DNA of 64,000 bases, from the NCBI RefSeq assembly GCF_000344685.1, contig NW_006920413.1:890160-954159 (forward strand), in the 5' to 3' direction. Below are positions 1 through 11,140 of the stretch, one piece after another (positions within the stretch are counted from its first letter, which is position 1; each line of letters begins with the position of its first letter). A program made the translations under genes and the position numbers. The stretch comes from Gloeophyllum trabeum ATCC 11539. Lineage: Eukaryota > Basidiomycota > Agaricomycetes > Gloeophyllales > Gloeophyllaceae. The notes under the pieces were generated by a model. The model did no database searches. It worked only from the letters and a program-made list of their open reading frames with translations, and was not told the origin of the DNA.

Positions 1-49
1 GAACATACAAACAGTCTAACGAGGAACTAAAGAGCAGAGGTTGTGGTCA

Positions 50-3000
50 TCAGTTCATGTCTTCCCAGTTGGGCTTTGGCGGGCTGATCGAGAGCTTGCC
101 CATCTCCTTCCTCTGTCGCAAGTTCTTGACTTCGGTGTTGATGAGATCTCGGAGCCGCTCAAGATCGACGCTTCGCTCCGCACGGGATCCCATAAGCAAG
201 TTTCGCCAGATACCTGCTGCAGCGACCGAATTGTCAATGGCCAGCTGCAGCGGTCGATGAAGGCGGACCATTTTCTGCATAAGATGGTCGGGACTGGGGT
301 AGATCGCATTAGGCCAGGCGATCCGGATAGCGAACCACCATCCGAGAGGCTAACCGCATGTTGTGAGTCGAGACACACGAGTGTAGTTCATAATGCCCAA
401 CTTACGCGTCCATCTGGTAAACAACGTTCCGGGAAGGTGTCGTAGGTAGTCAATGATCCATCTGGCAATGAGAACCTGCAAGCACTGTCAGATTATTTTC
501 GAAGTCTCTCAGACATTACGCACCGATGCACAACCCAGTGGCTATCATCTGATCGATGCTTGGCCAACACGATCAACAACCTAGGCATCCCTTCCAGTCC
601 GAAGGGGCCCCATAAATCGCGGAGCATCGCGCAGGCATCGCCGTGCCGACCATTGTACACAGCGTTACTGATAGCGTCGGCCATGTTCGGCGGCACGAAC
701 AGACGATCAACGCGGCCCTGAGGAGAATCAGTCAATTTGCTCCTCACGTAGCGCTTGTAGGTCTGCGTCGACCAGATGCTCAGCGCTACCTCGTCGACCT
801 GGTGACCACGGGTGGTACTGTTGAGCGCAGCATCCAGCTCGGACATGGGCCATACGATGGCCCAACTCAACAAGCGTTGGTGGACTCTCTGCCAAGGAGG
901 TATCGGCGGCGCATCGCTCCCGTAATCATTTTGCCACCCGGACGCTGCCATATCCTGTCGACTGTCGCGGGGAACCGGCGGCAAAGGAGGGGAAGACTTC
1001 CTCGTATATATGCCGGTATTCCCATCAGGAATCTCCGGCATGCCTGACTCGGTAATAGCGGCGTGCCCGTCTGGGTCCTCTTCATATTCCCCGCCATCCC
1101 TCGCCACTTCCCAGGTCTTGTGGGAAATCGCGGACTGACTCCCGGTCGGCTTCACTCTAAGTTTGTACAGCTCTTCTTCGAGGTACTGCTGCCCGGGGGA
1201 ATCGTCGCGGCCCATCATGAACTCACTCATTGGTTCGCGCGTCTCTGTGTCCTGGCCGGCGTATCCGTGGTGGGGATCGTCATCGTACTCGTCTTCTTGT
1301 CCAAGGCCGTGAGTAGAGCCGTCATGATGATGCATAGAACCCGGCAGCGTGGGCCCAATGGTGGACTGACCTATGATTTCCGTCTCCGGAGCCTGGAACA
1401 TCGAGTCCGCGACGGTTCCGGTTGGTTGGGCGGTTTGGATGTTGACCGTCTGCGTCATCGGTGTTTGGCCGTACTGGTCGAGCTCTGACTGCGTGTAATG
1501 GTGATCGCGGCGGTAGCTACGACCGTCGTCCACATACGAGTCGCCCCGTGCAGACTTGAGACTGTCGATCTTGGGACCAAGACCTTCCAGTCTCTGCTGC
1601 ATTATAATCATGCCTTGCATGAGCTCCTTCGCCCAATCAGGAGGCTCCTGCTACAAGAACGTTAGTCTACCCAACCGTCATGTACGCATACTGCTTACCG
1701 AAGTGAGTGTGGGTACGAAATTGGGTTCCATGTGAACCTCGGGGTCATGATTATGGAATGACTTGCGATACTGTTTAATCGACTGCAAGCGAAAACAGTA
1801 AGCGCCGAAACAGAGTATAACCCATGCCTACGTCGACGCATACCTCGTTATCGTACTTCAAGCCCAACTTCTTGATCCTCTGCCGAACGGCCTTCTGCAC
1901 GGCCTTCTTCACAATATTGTCCAAATTCGAGTCATCGAGCGCATGCAGCAGCACACACAGCTCCCCGTCATGGAAATGTGAGGCGTGGATATCCGTGCCG
2001 TCCATGTTCGAGAACGCCATGGACGTCCGGGACATCCTGCGCGAGAGCAACTCCTGCACCGTCTTCTCGTCGCGCTGGTCCATCTCCAGCGGGGACTGCG
2101 GGCGAGAGGGCGTGGGCGTTGCAGCGGGGTCGTTCGCGACCGAGCGGTTCCCGTTCATTCGTGAACCTGTTACGGAGGGTTGTTTCTCGCGTGTTGGGGA
2201 CATTGCGCCGTTCATCATCGCTACGTGGAACAAGTCCTCCGTAGTGGGCGCGTGGCGGTGAGGAGAGAACGCCCTATTGAGATTTTGGCCAGACATGCCA
2301 GAGGCATGCGAGCGTACTGTGAAGGAAATGAAGAGTCTCAGTCGACGCAAATGCGAGCGAGATCGCGGAACTCCCACCTCCATTCTGGTACGCAACCTCG
2401 CGAGGTTGGCTGCGCGGTGATGCCTGCTCGCGGACGGGGCTCATGGCGCGCTGGGACATGCTCGCCTTGCCGTTCGTCTTGGGCTTGAAGTTGGATGGGG
2501 AGTCGGAGGGGGAGATAGAAGGCGCCTTGGAGAGCGGCTTGGGTGACTTCGCTCCGTCGACTACACTGCCATTTGGCGCATATCCGTTTCTCCCTGTGGC
2601 TCCTGATTTCTGTGACGGGCCACGAGATATGGCGGAACGGGGGGACAGCGGCCGGCCGTCGGGCTCACCCCTTGCTGTGCCGACTTTGCTGCCCATGGCA
2701 GAGGGTGTCTTGCCCTGGTACGGAGAGTCAGTAGATGCGCTGTTACAAAGTTGATCAGGTAACCAACTTGGCCGGTAACAGTTGCATCGTCGCGTTCAGA
2801 GCCACGAGCTGACCGGGTCCGAGCCCGGTTCGACGAGCTCGAAGGCGGCTCTATCTCAATCTCGATGTTGATACTGGCGGCGCGCGGTGATGCCACGGAG
2901 CCAGGAAGAGGGACTTGGGCGGCATGGTGAGGTGTACTCTGTGGTAAGTGCAAGGAATCAGCGCCACGTCGAGAGAAGCTGTATATTCAAGTAAAGCATA

Positions 3001-3644
3001 CGTGAAAACCGTTGTACGGTCCACCGTCAAAGCCGCTATCGCGGAGGGGTCCCAGGTTCCCGAAAGAAGGGCCGGAGCCATATGAAATGTAACGGGGCCC
3101 GGGTTCATCCTCGGGGCCAGGCTCACGCTGAGGAGCGTTGAGTTGTAATAGGTAGGTGTGAGGAGAATACTAACCCCGAGCATGGTCCCCCTTTCCTGCA
3201 CGTTCGAGTCCAGGTCGTCGTCCCGCGCGCCGTCTGCGGGCGCATAGACTGCTTCCGACCCATTGCGGAGGCCCTGCAGGCCGTTGCCCGGTGAAGTTGG
3301 GCGGAAGTCAGACCCACCAGTTAGTCTGGGGGACCGCGGATTCCATCTGCCCGGGCTCATGGGCGGCTCGTCGTCGCCTCGGATGGACGGTGAAAGCTCT
3401 TCGGGATCCGACATCATCTCTTCTCTGGACATACTCTCCAGGTAGAGGAGCACTGAATGCGGACATTGGTCACTCGCCCGAGTCTCGCGCAATACCGAAC
3501 ATACCTTTCTCGCTAGGGGCTACATGTTCACGTTTGGATAAGATATGACGCACGGCAGCAAGACAAGCTGATCGCACCTGGAGTGCTCGACCTCATGAGA
3601 ATGGGGCGCAACACCTCAGCCTCGTTCTTTTCCGCAGCAGACAT
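50..3644 (-). CDS. Large Ser/Pro-rich protein with Ulp1-like C-terminal region
   Basis: Multi-exon model read from ATG 3642-3644 to the stop at 50. Exons join in frame across short introns, for example the 57-nt intron after MRSSTP and the donors after GTMLG, NGFH and TVTGQ. The first two thirds are low-complexity Ser/Pro/Arg-rich and probably disordered. A helical segment follows (NIVKKAVQKAVRQRIKKLG), then a second disordered block rich in His, Asp and Gly. The last ~200 residues look folded. They hold a PRLLIVLAKH strand, then HWVVHRFSLPDGSLTTYDTF, which resembles the His/Asp part of Ulp1/SENP-type C48 peptidases. The position where those enzymes carry the catalytic Cys reads DNSVAAAG here, so activity is doubtful. 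The family is not recognised further, and the Ulp1 resemblance is inference. Confidence 0.7.
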
Positions 3645-4016
3645 GATTTTCGCGGTGGTTCAAGCAGGAAGAATATACAGTCGGGCTGGTCGTGAAAGCA
3701 ACGTTAAACAATAAAAACGAGAGCAGCAATTAGAGCAGGGATATGACGCGGAGACAGAAGGAGCAGGGTAAGAGGAGCGTTAGCAAAGCTAGAAGCTTAT
3801 AGATCGGGTTGGTCGTCAGATATAGGAGGTTTCCGGGGTATACAGCAGCAGAAGAGACCAACAGAGCGTTCCGATGAACGAGCAAATCTGGAAGGACACG
3901 CTGCTGCCTCGAGGCACCCAGCGCCACAGCACTTTCGAACATTGAACAAACACCCATAAATAACCACTCGCCATGCATGCCATCATTCAGATGACAAACC
4001 GTCCTAGGCTATGTCT
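3645..4016. other. Intergenic, upstream of the Ser/Pro-rich gene
   Basis: About 370 bases between the start codon of the minus-strand gene and the target-site duplication of the hAT element. No convincing coding exon is seen. It should contain the promoter of the gene ending at 50. Confidence 0.5.
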
Positions 4017-4024
4017 GTCTCTTT
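4017..4024. repeat. Left 8-bp target-site duplication of hAT element
   Basis: GTCTCTTT immediately outside the left terminal inverted repeat, identical to 5648-5655. Confidence 0.85.
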
Positions 4025-4083
4025 TAGAGCTCGGTGAATTACTCTCCGCTGGGTTCTCGACAGCGTTATCAACGTTATTAACA

Positions 4084-4529
4084 AAAATGGTAGTTATTAA
4101 CATGTAATTAACATTGTCAATAACCAAAAGGCCACATTTGGCCACATTCCGTGTCCTCGACAGTACATTCGAGTCGGTGCTCGTAAAACACGTCCCTCAG
4201 GCCCCAATAAATGTAGAGACATGTTCTCCTTCTCTTTGGAGCACTTGAAAGCCTTCGTAGGAGCAGTACTGTGAGGAACAAGTCATCGAGCAGCGTGAGA
4301 GACCAGGCTTGGCACACGACGAAAACAACCTCATTGCCTGGACAGCAGGTGGCATAACTGTCTCATCCTCCGTAGAGTGGCTTGTAGTCGCTCACGAAAC
4401 ACCAGATACACCCCGACACTGCCCAGAGTCTCCTTGGACAACCATGTCCCGAATACCCGGTTCAGGGTAATTAACCAAGGGAAATCCGACCCTGAGATAT
4501 TGACAAGTAATTAACCTGTTAATTACAGC
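4084..4529. repeat. 446-bp direct repeat, copy 1 (left edge of gap 1)
   Basis: This block appears identical, base for base as far as I can compare, to 5155-5600 (offset 1071). Copy 1 ends exactly at the last base before the Ns. That is the pattern of two contigs whose overlapping ends were not merged. Confidence 0.85.
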
Positions 4530-5154
4530 NNNNNNNNNNNNNNNNNNNNNNNNNNNNNNNNNNNNNNNNNNNNNNNNNNNNNNNNNNNNNNNNNNNNNNN
4601 NNNNNNNNNNNNNNNNNNNNNNNNNNNNNNNNNNNNNNNNNNNNNNNNNNNNNNNNNNNNNNNNNNNNNNNNNNNNNNNNNNNNNNNNNNNNNNNNNNNN
4701 NNNNNNNNNNNNNNNNNNNNNNNNNNNNNNNNNNNNNNNNNNNNNNNNNNNNNNNNNNNNNNNNNNNNNNNNNNNNNNNNNNNNNNNNNNNNNNNNNNNN
4801 NNNNNNNNNNNNNNNNNNNNNNNNNNNNNNNNNNNNNNNNNNNNNNNNNNNNNNNNNNNNNNNNNNNNNNNNNNNNNNNNNNNNNNNNNNNNNNNNNNNN
4901 NNNNNNNNNNNNNNNNNNNNNNNNNNNNNNNNNNNNNNNNNNNNNNNNNNNNNNNNNNNNNNNNNNNNNNNNNNNNNNNNNNNNNNNNNNNNNNNNNNNN
5001 NNNNNNNNNNNNNNNNNNNNNNNNNNNNNNNNNNNNNNNNNNNNNNNNNNNNNNNNNNNNNNNNNNNNNNNNNNNNNNNNNNNNNNNNNNNNNNNNNNNN
5101 NNNNNNNNNNNNNNNNNNNNNNNNNNNNNNNNNNNNNNNNNNNNNNNNNNNNNN
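4530..5154. other. Assembly gap 1 (625 N)
   Basis: Run of Ns inside the hAT element, flanked by identical 446-bp sequence on both sides. Confidence 1.
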
Positions 5155-5600
5155 AAAATGGTAGTTATTAACATGTAATTAACATTGTCAATAACCAAAA
5201 GGCCACATTTGGCCACATTCCGTGTCCTCGACAGTACATTCGAGTCGGTGCTCGTAAAACACGTCCCTCAGGCCCCAATAAATGTAGAGACATGTTCTCC
5301 TTCTCTTTGGAGCACTTGAAAGCCTTCGTAGGAGCAGTACTGTGAGGAACAAGTCATCGAGCAGCGTGAGAGACCAGGCTTGGCACACGACGAAAACAAC
5401 CTCATTGCCTGGACAGCAGGTGGCATAACTGTCTCATCCTCCGTAGAGTGGCTTGTAGTCGCTCACGAAACACCAGATACACCCCGACACTGCCCAGAGT
5501 CTCCTTGGACAACCATGTCCCGAATACCCGGTTCAGGGTAATTAACCAAGGGAAATCCGACCCTGAGATATTGACAAGTAATTAACCTGTTAATTACAGC
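5155..5600. repeat. 446-bp direct repeat, copy 2 (right edge of gap 1)
   Basis: Second copy of 4084-4529. It starts exactly at the first base after the Ns and lies inside the hAT element. Confidence 0.85.
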
Positions 5601-5647
5601 TTGTTATTAACCGCTGCCAAGAACTCAGGGTATTTCACTGAGCTCTA

Positions 5648-5655
5648 GTCTCTTT
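5648..5655. repeat. Right 8-bp target-site duplication of hAT element
   Basis: GTCTCTTT immediately outside the right terminal inverted repeat, identical to 4017-4024. Confidence 0.85.
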
Positions 5656-6542
5656 CCGGTGCTTTCTTTCGCAAGTGCTGGGCCACATTCCAACAGCAGT
5701 TCATCCAAGTCTCGCGTCGTTGGACGCTGTGGTCAAGGTGCGAGTGAGACAACGGAAGCTAATCGTCCCACGCCGGCCCCTGCTTTGAGCAATAGGGGAG
5801 ACGATCGATCGTGTGTCAAGACGCTACCACCAAGCAGTATGTTCACCGTCCCTGCTTGTCTCACAACATCGCCGCTGCGGTGTCTTGAGCCTGGATGCAA
5901 TGCCTGGGATAGTCAAACGAAGTCCCATGTACCCCTGGGCGGAACCGAACGAGTTCCGCTGCGGATGCGCTGGGTGAGTGCCTGTAAGCGCGGTATGTAT
6001 AACGTATCTCGCGCTCGGTACTTGCTCTGTACCGTGCAATATTTTCCCTCGGAACTCCTGAGATGATAATTCAGATAACTTTCCGTTTATCAAGTGTCTC
6101 GAGGACGCTGGTACTACATTGGCAAACATCTTGCAAATGAGAACCCACATTCGTCTGTCTGCGCTGTGGAAATGGAGTGCATGAGGATGACGATGCACCT
6201 ATCTTGCACATCTGGACGCAGCTGCAGTGATGATCGAATGTGATCCTACAGTAAGCACTTGGCCCTTTGAACTTTGAATCTCGCCGTACTTTTGCGAGTG
6301 GAAGGGAATGCCAATTCAGGTCCTCAGCTGCTTCTAAAACAGTCTGCGCAATTCGGTGTACCTCCTGGTTGATCTTACAGTATTATACAATTCCATGAAT
6401 AAAGCAAACCTACTTACTGGGGAACAGCCAGAGCCAGATTTCTTCACTGGCAGCGTGACATGACGACCGTTACGTTCCGCGTTTCTCCCGACGCGTCCTG
6501 CTCATTTACGCGTCTCCACGTCTTCGCATTACTGCGCCCATC
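5656..6542. other. Intergenic between hAT element and CTF4
   Basis: About 890 bases. An open stretch at 5659-6066 on the plus strand has no recognisable domain and no clear splice partner. I see no supported gene. The right part should hold the CTF4 promoter and 5' leader. Confidence 0.4.
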
Positions 6543-9500
6543 ATGTCTGGCAGCAAGGTCCTAATAAACTCAGCACATGGTCCAGGCAACACATGCCTTG
6601 CATTCTCCAGAGACGGCTTGTGAGTAACACGTACCAAAACCCCAGGCCAGTGGCCGGCGTGCTGACGCGACACAGGCTGGCTTACACCGGGGGCAATGAC
6701 ACGCTTGTACGCGTCTGGAAGATGGACAAGGGCTCGGATGAGGAGCCCGATGTTGCATACGAGGCAGGGGAGAGTATCACGGCTGTCGCTACCGGGGTAT
6801 GTCACATTGCTTGCTCGCAAAGCACGCTTGACACGTCCGTCTGGGTGCAGGAGGACTGCTGGCTCTCGGGAAGTGAAGATTCGGAGGTTAGGAGATATGG
6901 CAGGAACTCTACCGCGCTGGAGGGGCTCGTGACGGGCGGAAACGGAGCAGCTGTCCGTTCTCTGGCTATCGACCCTAAGGGAAAGCGGGTTGCTGTTTCA
7001 TCCGAGTGGGTTCTGCCCTGTGATATCTGTTGTGAAAGCATGCTGAATTGTCTTCTGCAGGGAACCTGTGGTGAAACTGATTGACTTGCAAGATACGCTG
7101 AAAGTATCGTTGTTATCCGGGTATACGAAGTGCGTGCGGAAGGTGACATGGCACCCGTCCGGGTCTTTGCTGGTGAGCAGACTCGGAACGAAGCCAATCC
7201 CAAGTGTATTTAATGCGTGTGGTATAGACGACATCAGGGGCGGATGGGAAGATCATAGTGTGGGACGTTTCGGAAGACGAACCCAAACAAGAGAAGGTCA
7301 TCGAGGGCGTAATACCCGCCGTCTCAGACTCGGAGTGAGTAGCCTCTATATGGCCCCTTCTCCTCCATTGCTAACCGGATCCCAGAGCTCCCGAGTTTGT
7401 GCATGACTGCTCCGCTGTTTGGCACACGTCCGGTCAGCACTTCTACGCCCCCACCAGGACGCATGGTACGGCTCGCTGACACTAGTATATTACCCTGCTA
7501 ACATAAGAGCACCAGAAATCGCTATCATCTCGCGTAGCTCATGGACAAAGACGTCCACCCTCACTGATGACTCTTCGTTAGGCGACGTAACTGCGTTGGC
7601 TCTCTCTCCAAACGGCCTGTATCTAGCCTCTGCTTCTCAAGCGGGAGTGTTCATCTGGTCAACCCATAATCGGAGGGTGCTGTTCAGGTACGTGTTGGAA
7701 CTCGCTTCAGGTTTCTTTACCGCGCTCACGCTTAGCCAGGCATCCTGGCACCCCGAACGCAACTATCACCCACCTAGCCTGGTCGCCCTCGCAAAACCTC
7801 CTCGCATGGACAGACACCGAGGGTATCCTCACCCGATGGCCCCAGCCAGTCCCAGCCTCTTCCCCCGACCCCGTCAAGCTCTCCTCGGTAGCAGCGGTGA
7901 CGACCGTCCCCGTCAAGAGGAAGCCGGAACTGTCGTTGTTCGACGAGGACGCCGCGGACGACGGTAAAACCAACCCAGAGGCCGAGCCGGATGTCGATCT
8001 CGACAATGATGACTGGATTTTGGATGATATTGGGATTGGGATGGATGATGAACCGGAAGAGCAGAGGAGTAAGAAGGACGGGTTTGTGAAAGAAATGGGT
8101 AAACGCTTTGAACTTTACCAAGCTTCTTTCATGCTGACGGGGGTCCTGTAGTGAGCGTAACAAAAGCCCAACCGCCTTTCCAGCCCGGTTCGACGCCATG
8201 GACCAATAAGAAGAGATATCTCGGTAAGTAGATCAGAATGAAGTCGGCATCATTTTCAATAGTAATACTGTCTATTGTAGATTACAATATGATCGGAGTG
8301 ATCGAGGTAACTGACCAAGACACTCACCACATCGTGAATGTCGAGTTCCACGATAAGACAACTCGGAAGGCGATACATTTCACTGATCACTTCAAGTACG
8401 ATCTAGCATCATTGGGTGAGTGCTTCTCTCCTCGACTGATCCATATCATTGACGCGTGCAATCAGGTGAAAGAGGCGCACTCTTCGCCTGCCCGCCTGAG
8501 AACGACCATCCCGCCCATGTCACTTATAAGCCATACGGGACATGGGCTTCCCAGGGTGAATGGACCTACGAACTGCCGAAAGGTGTCAGAGCTGTCGGGA
8601 TCGCTGCAGGCGGTCCGCGTGCGACGAAGTCGCAGCGGGTGATGTCGGACGGCGACATCCAGGGTTACGGAAACGTCGTGGTCGCTACTAATCAGCATGA
8701 GATTACCCTCCTTAGTGGGACTGGCATTGAACGTATTAGTCTCGGTCTTGACGGTGACTATGTGACCATGGTCGCCGGAACGGAATTCGCGTTCGTTGTG
8801 ACTCGAGATGGAGCAACGACGATAGACGGTATGTGGGGCATAGTGGATATGCTTATCATGGATTGACTCTGTGGCAGGCTCCCAAAACTTAATGGGTACT
8901 ATATGGGAGTTCGATGATTTCAGTGTCTTGCAGAAGCAGAAGTTACCTATCCCCAAAGGAAGTACCCTCAAATGGGTCGGCATCACTGAAGACGGGGTGA
9001 GTCGACTTGACTTAAGCTTGGTTTCTCTTGCCTGACGCGAGACGTAAGGCGCCAGCCCTTTACGATTCCAACGGCGTCCTATACACCATGCCCCGATTCC
9101 GCATGCCGCTTCGAGCATCCTGGGTCCGGTCATTAGACACAAATACTCTCGAAAGACGGGAGGGCAAGGACGAATCATACTGGCCCGTAGGCGTTACAGC
9201 CGATAACTTCATGTGCTTAATCCTGAAAGTGAGCGGGTTGAATCCATCCGACTTCACAGACTCTAAACTGTCGAGATAGGGTCGTCAAGAATATCCTGGG
9301 TTCCCGAGGCCTCTCATACAGGAACTTCCGATCAGGTATCCTTTCAGACGCAGAGACCCCAAAGAGGGGCCACTGGAAGAACAGTAAGTCAATCGCCCTT
9401 ATTAATGGAACTGGCTTCTTATGATCGATGGTCAGCTTTGCCCGCGAGTCAATGCTTCTCAACATCAAACGCGATGCCTTGGGAGATGAGCTCACAACGG

Positions 9501-10804
9501 ACGAGATTTCTCGACGCGAGCTTGCCCTGGATAAGGAGCTAATCCAGCTGATCCAGAACGCCTGCAAAAACGACAGGCTACCTCGTGCACTGGAGTTGAC
9601 ATCGATGTTGCATCACACAGCTTCTTTCGACATGGCGACAAAGGTTGCTGGATTCTATCATCTCGTGGGTTTACAGGAAAAGATGGAGGCTCTCAAAGAG
9701 GATAGGATGAGCGACGACCGTTTGGAAATTGCCAGAGAAAAGCGGAAACGGTGGATGGGTGACTCCGACCCCGTACCGCCACCAAGGCTTCCTGAAGAAC
9801 GATCATCAACGCGGAGACACAATCCCTTCCAGGACTTTGGCCCGCCTCCGGCGATTTCAAGGCCAGGTCTGGCTCCCGCACGGCCGGGCGACAGTCATAG
9901 AGCATCCACAATGACATCAAGTCGTCATGCTGAAGATTCCGAGATGCACCAGGATTCCTCCCCAGCTGGGAAGCGGAAGAGACCAGAAGACGAACATGAT
10001 ATACGCCAGTCGTTGTCCCCCGAGGTGGAGAATGCTTCCAAGCGACGCTTTTCAGTAGAGGCAGCATCCAAGCCTACGGCTGGTTCTAATCCCAAAGCAA
10101 GTGAGTGACATGTCACGTCCAGGGTCTCCGGCAGTCGTGACTGATCGTCTGCCGGACGTAGAGGTTAATCCGTTTGCTAAGAAGCCCGCGGCGGCTAGTA
10201 TTCGCAACCCGTTCGCACGTAACTCCACCCAGAATGCATCATTGCATAAGAGTGAGAGCTTCTTCGACAAAGTCGAAGCAGCCGAGACAGACAGCAGTAA
10301 GAGTGCGTGTTAGTCTCACCTTTCACCTGAGCCAATGCTTACGCCTGCGCAGAGTCGAAGGTCAAGTCTAAAGACAAAGAGAAGAAGCAGATGACTCTCT
10401 TTGGTTTGCCCCCTGGCCCACCGCCTGAGAAACGCGGGCGCAAGAGAAAGGGGGCGGAACGGGAGGAAAGTCAGAGTGCACAGGAGGAAACCCAGAGCAC
10501 AGAAGTGACGCAGGAGACGGATGCAGTTGACTCGCAGTTAACCGACGTGACTATGATCGACGAGTCACAAGCCGGGCCAACAGACGATGACACTCAAGAG
10601 CCCACACAAGAGACGCCACAAGACGAAACGCAACAAGAGGTGCGTATTCCTACTATGGTCCATCCCTTATAGCTTGAAGTCCTAATCATATCGCAGGTGG
10701 CAGGGTCTCCAGAGCCCATCGAATGGCCTCCGTCGCCTGCAGCCATGGGCATGGAAGAAGACGATTCGACTCTGGCAGCGGGGTCTGTGGCAGTGGAGGC
10801 ATGA
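6543..10804 (+). CDS. CTF4: Ctf4/Mcl1/WDHD1-type replisome adaptor
   Basis: Sister-chromatid cohesion and replication hub that links the CMG helicase to DNA polymerase alpha in the nucleus. About 16 exons. The start ATG 6543 gives [20 protein letters not shown] and joins through introns at 6619-6675 and onward. The N-terminal third is a WD40 propeller ([47 protein letters not shown]). An acidic linker follows ([13 protein letters not shown]), then the middle domain typical of Ctf4/SepB/Mcl1 with [15 protein letters not shown] and [20 protein letters not shown] helical segment with [15 protein letters not shown] comes next. The tail is basic, with [16 protein letters not shown] and [17 protein letters not shown]. 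It ends in a strongly acidic stretch full of SQ/TQ pairs. The middle domain after the propeller is decisive for the family. Confidence 0.93.
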
Positions 10805-11140
10805 GCACATGCAATGCAAGTATGACATCTATTTCTCTGGATAAGCGTCGAGACTGGTATATTACCCAGGAATCATACTGTATATAACCTGTAGACTTAT
10901 TAGGCTGTATAGCATCTGCGCCTCATGTGTCTTGCAAAGATGTAACCACACGTTCAGTCTCCGCGACGTGACAAGAGCCCGTTCAGTGCCTACAAAACGC
11001 CATCAGTCGCCCAGGGATCACCACGTATGGGCAGCGGTCGGGACTCACCTCTTCCCGACCTCCCGATCCGCATGGAACGCATCTGTAATCAACAGATCCT
11101 GCGGCAGCCACTGTCAGTTCGGAAATCAAAAGGCACCAGG
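10805..11140. other. Convergent 3' intergenic region
   Basis: About 335 bases between the stops of CTF4 (plus) and the Mtf1-like gene (minus). Presumably the two 3' UTRs. No gene is seen. Confidence 0.5.

Larger units (their letters stand above)
4025..5647. mobile_element. Non-autonomous hAT-type transposon (MITE-like)
   Basis: The element starts TAGAGCTCGGTGAA at 4025 and ends with the inverse of TAGAGCTCAGTGAA at 5647. Imperfect terminal inverted repeats run about 45 bp and share TAGAGCTC-GTGAA-TAC, then CTG-GTTCT-G-CAGCG-TTA. The 8-bp sequence GTCTCTTT lies directly outside both ends (4017-4024 and 5648-5655), as expected for a target-site duplication. An 8-bp duplication with termini fitting YARNG is the signature of the hAT superfamily. 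Subterminal copies of TTATTAAC/GTTAAT motifs are present in both orientations. No transposase is readable in the sequenced part. The interior is interrupted by 625 Ns, and the sequence beside the gap is duplicated, so the true length may be only about 552 bp. Confidence 0.85.

Noticed and set aside
4117..5388. A 66-codon frame present twice, on either side of gap 1
   Set aside because: It is the same sequence duplicated by the repeat, lies inside the hAT element, and resembles no transposase or other protein.
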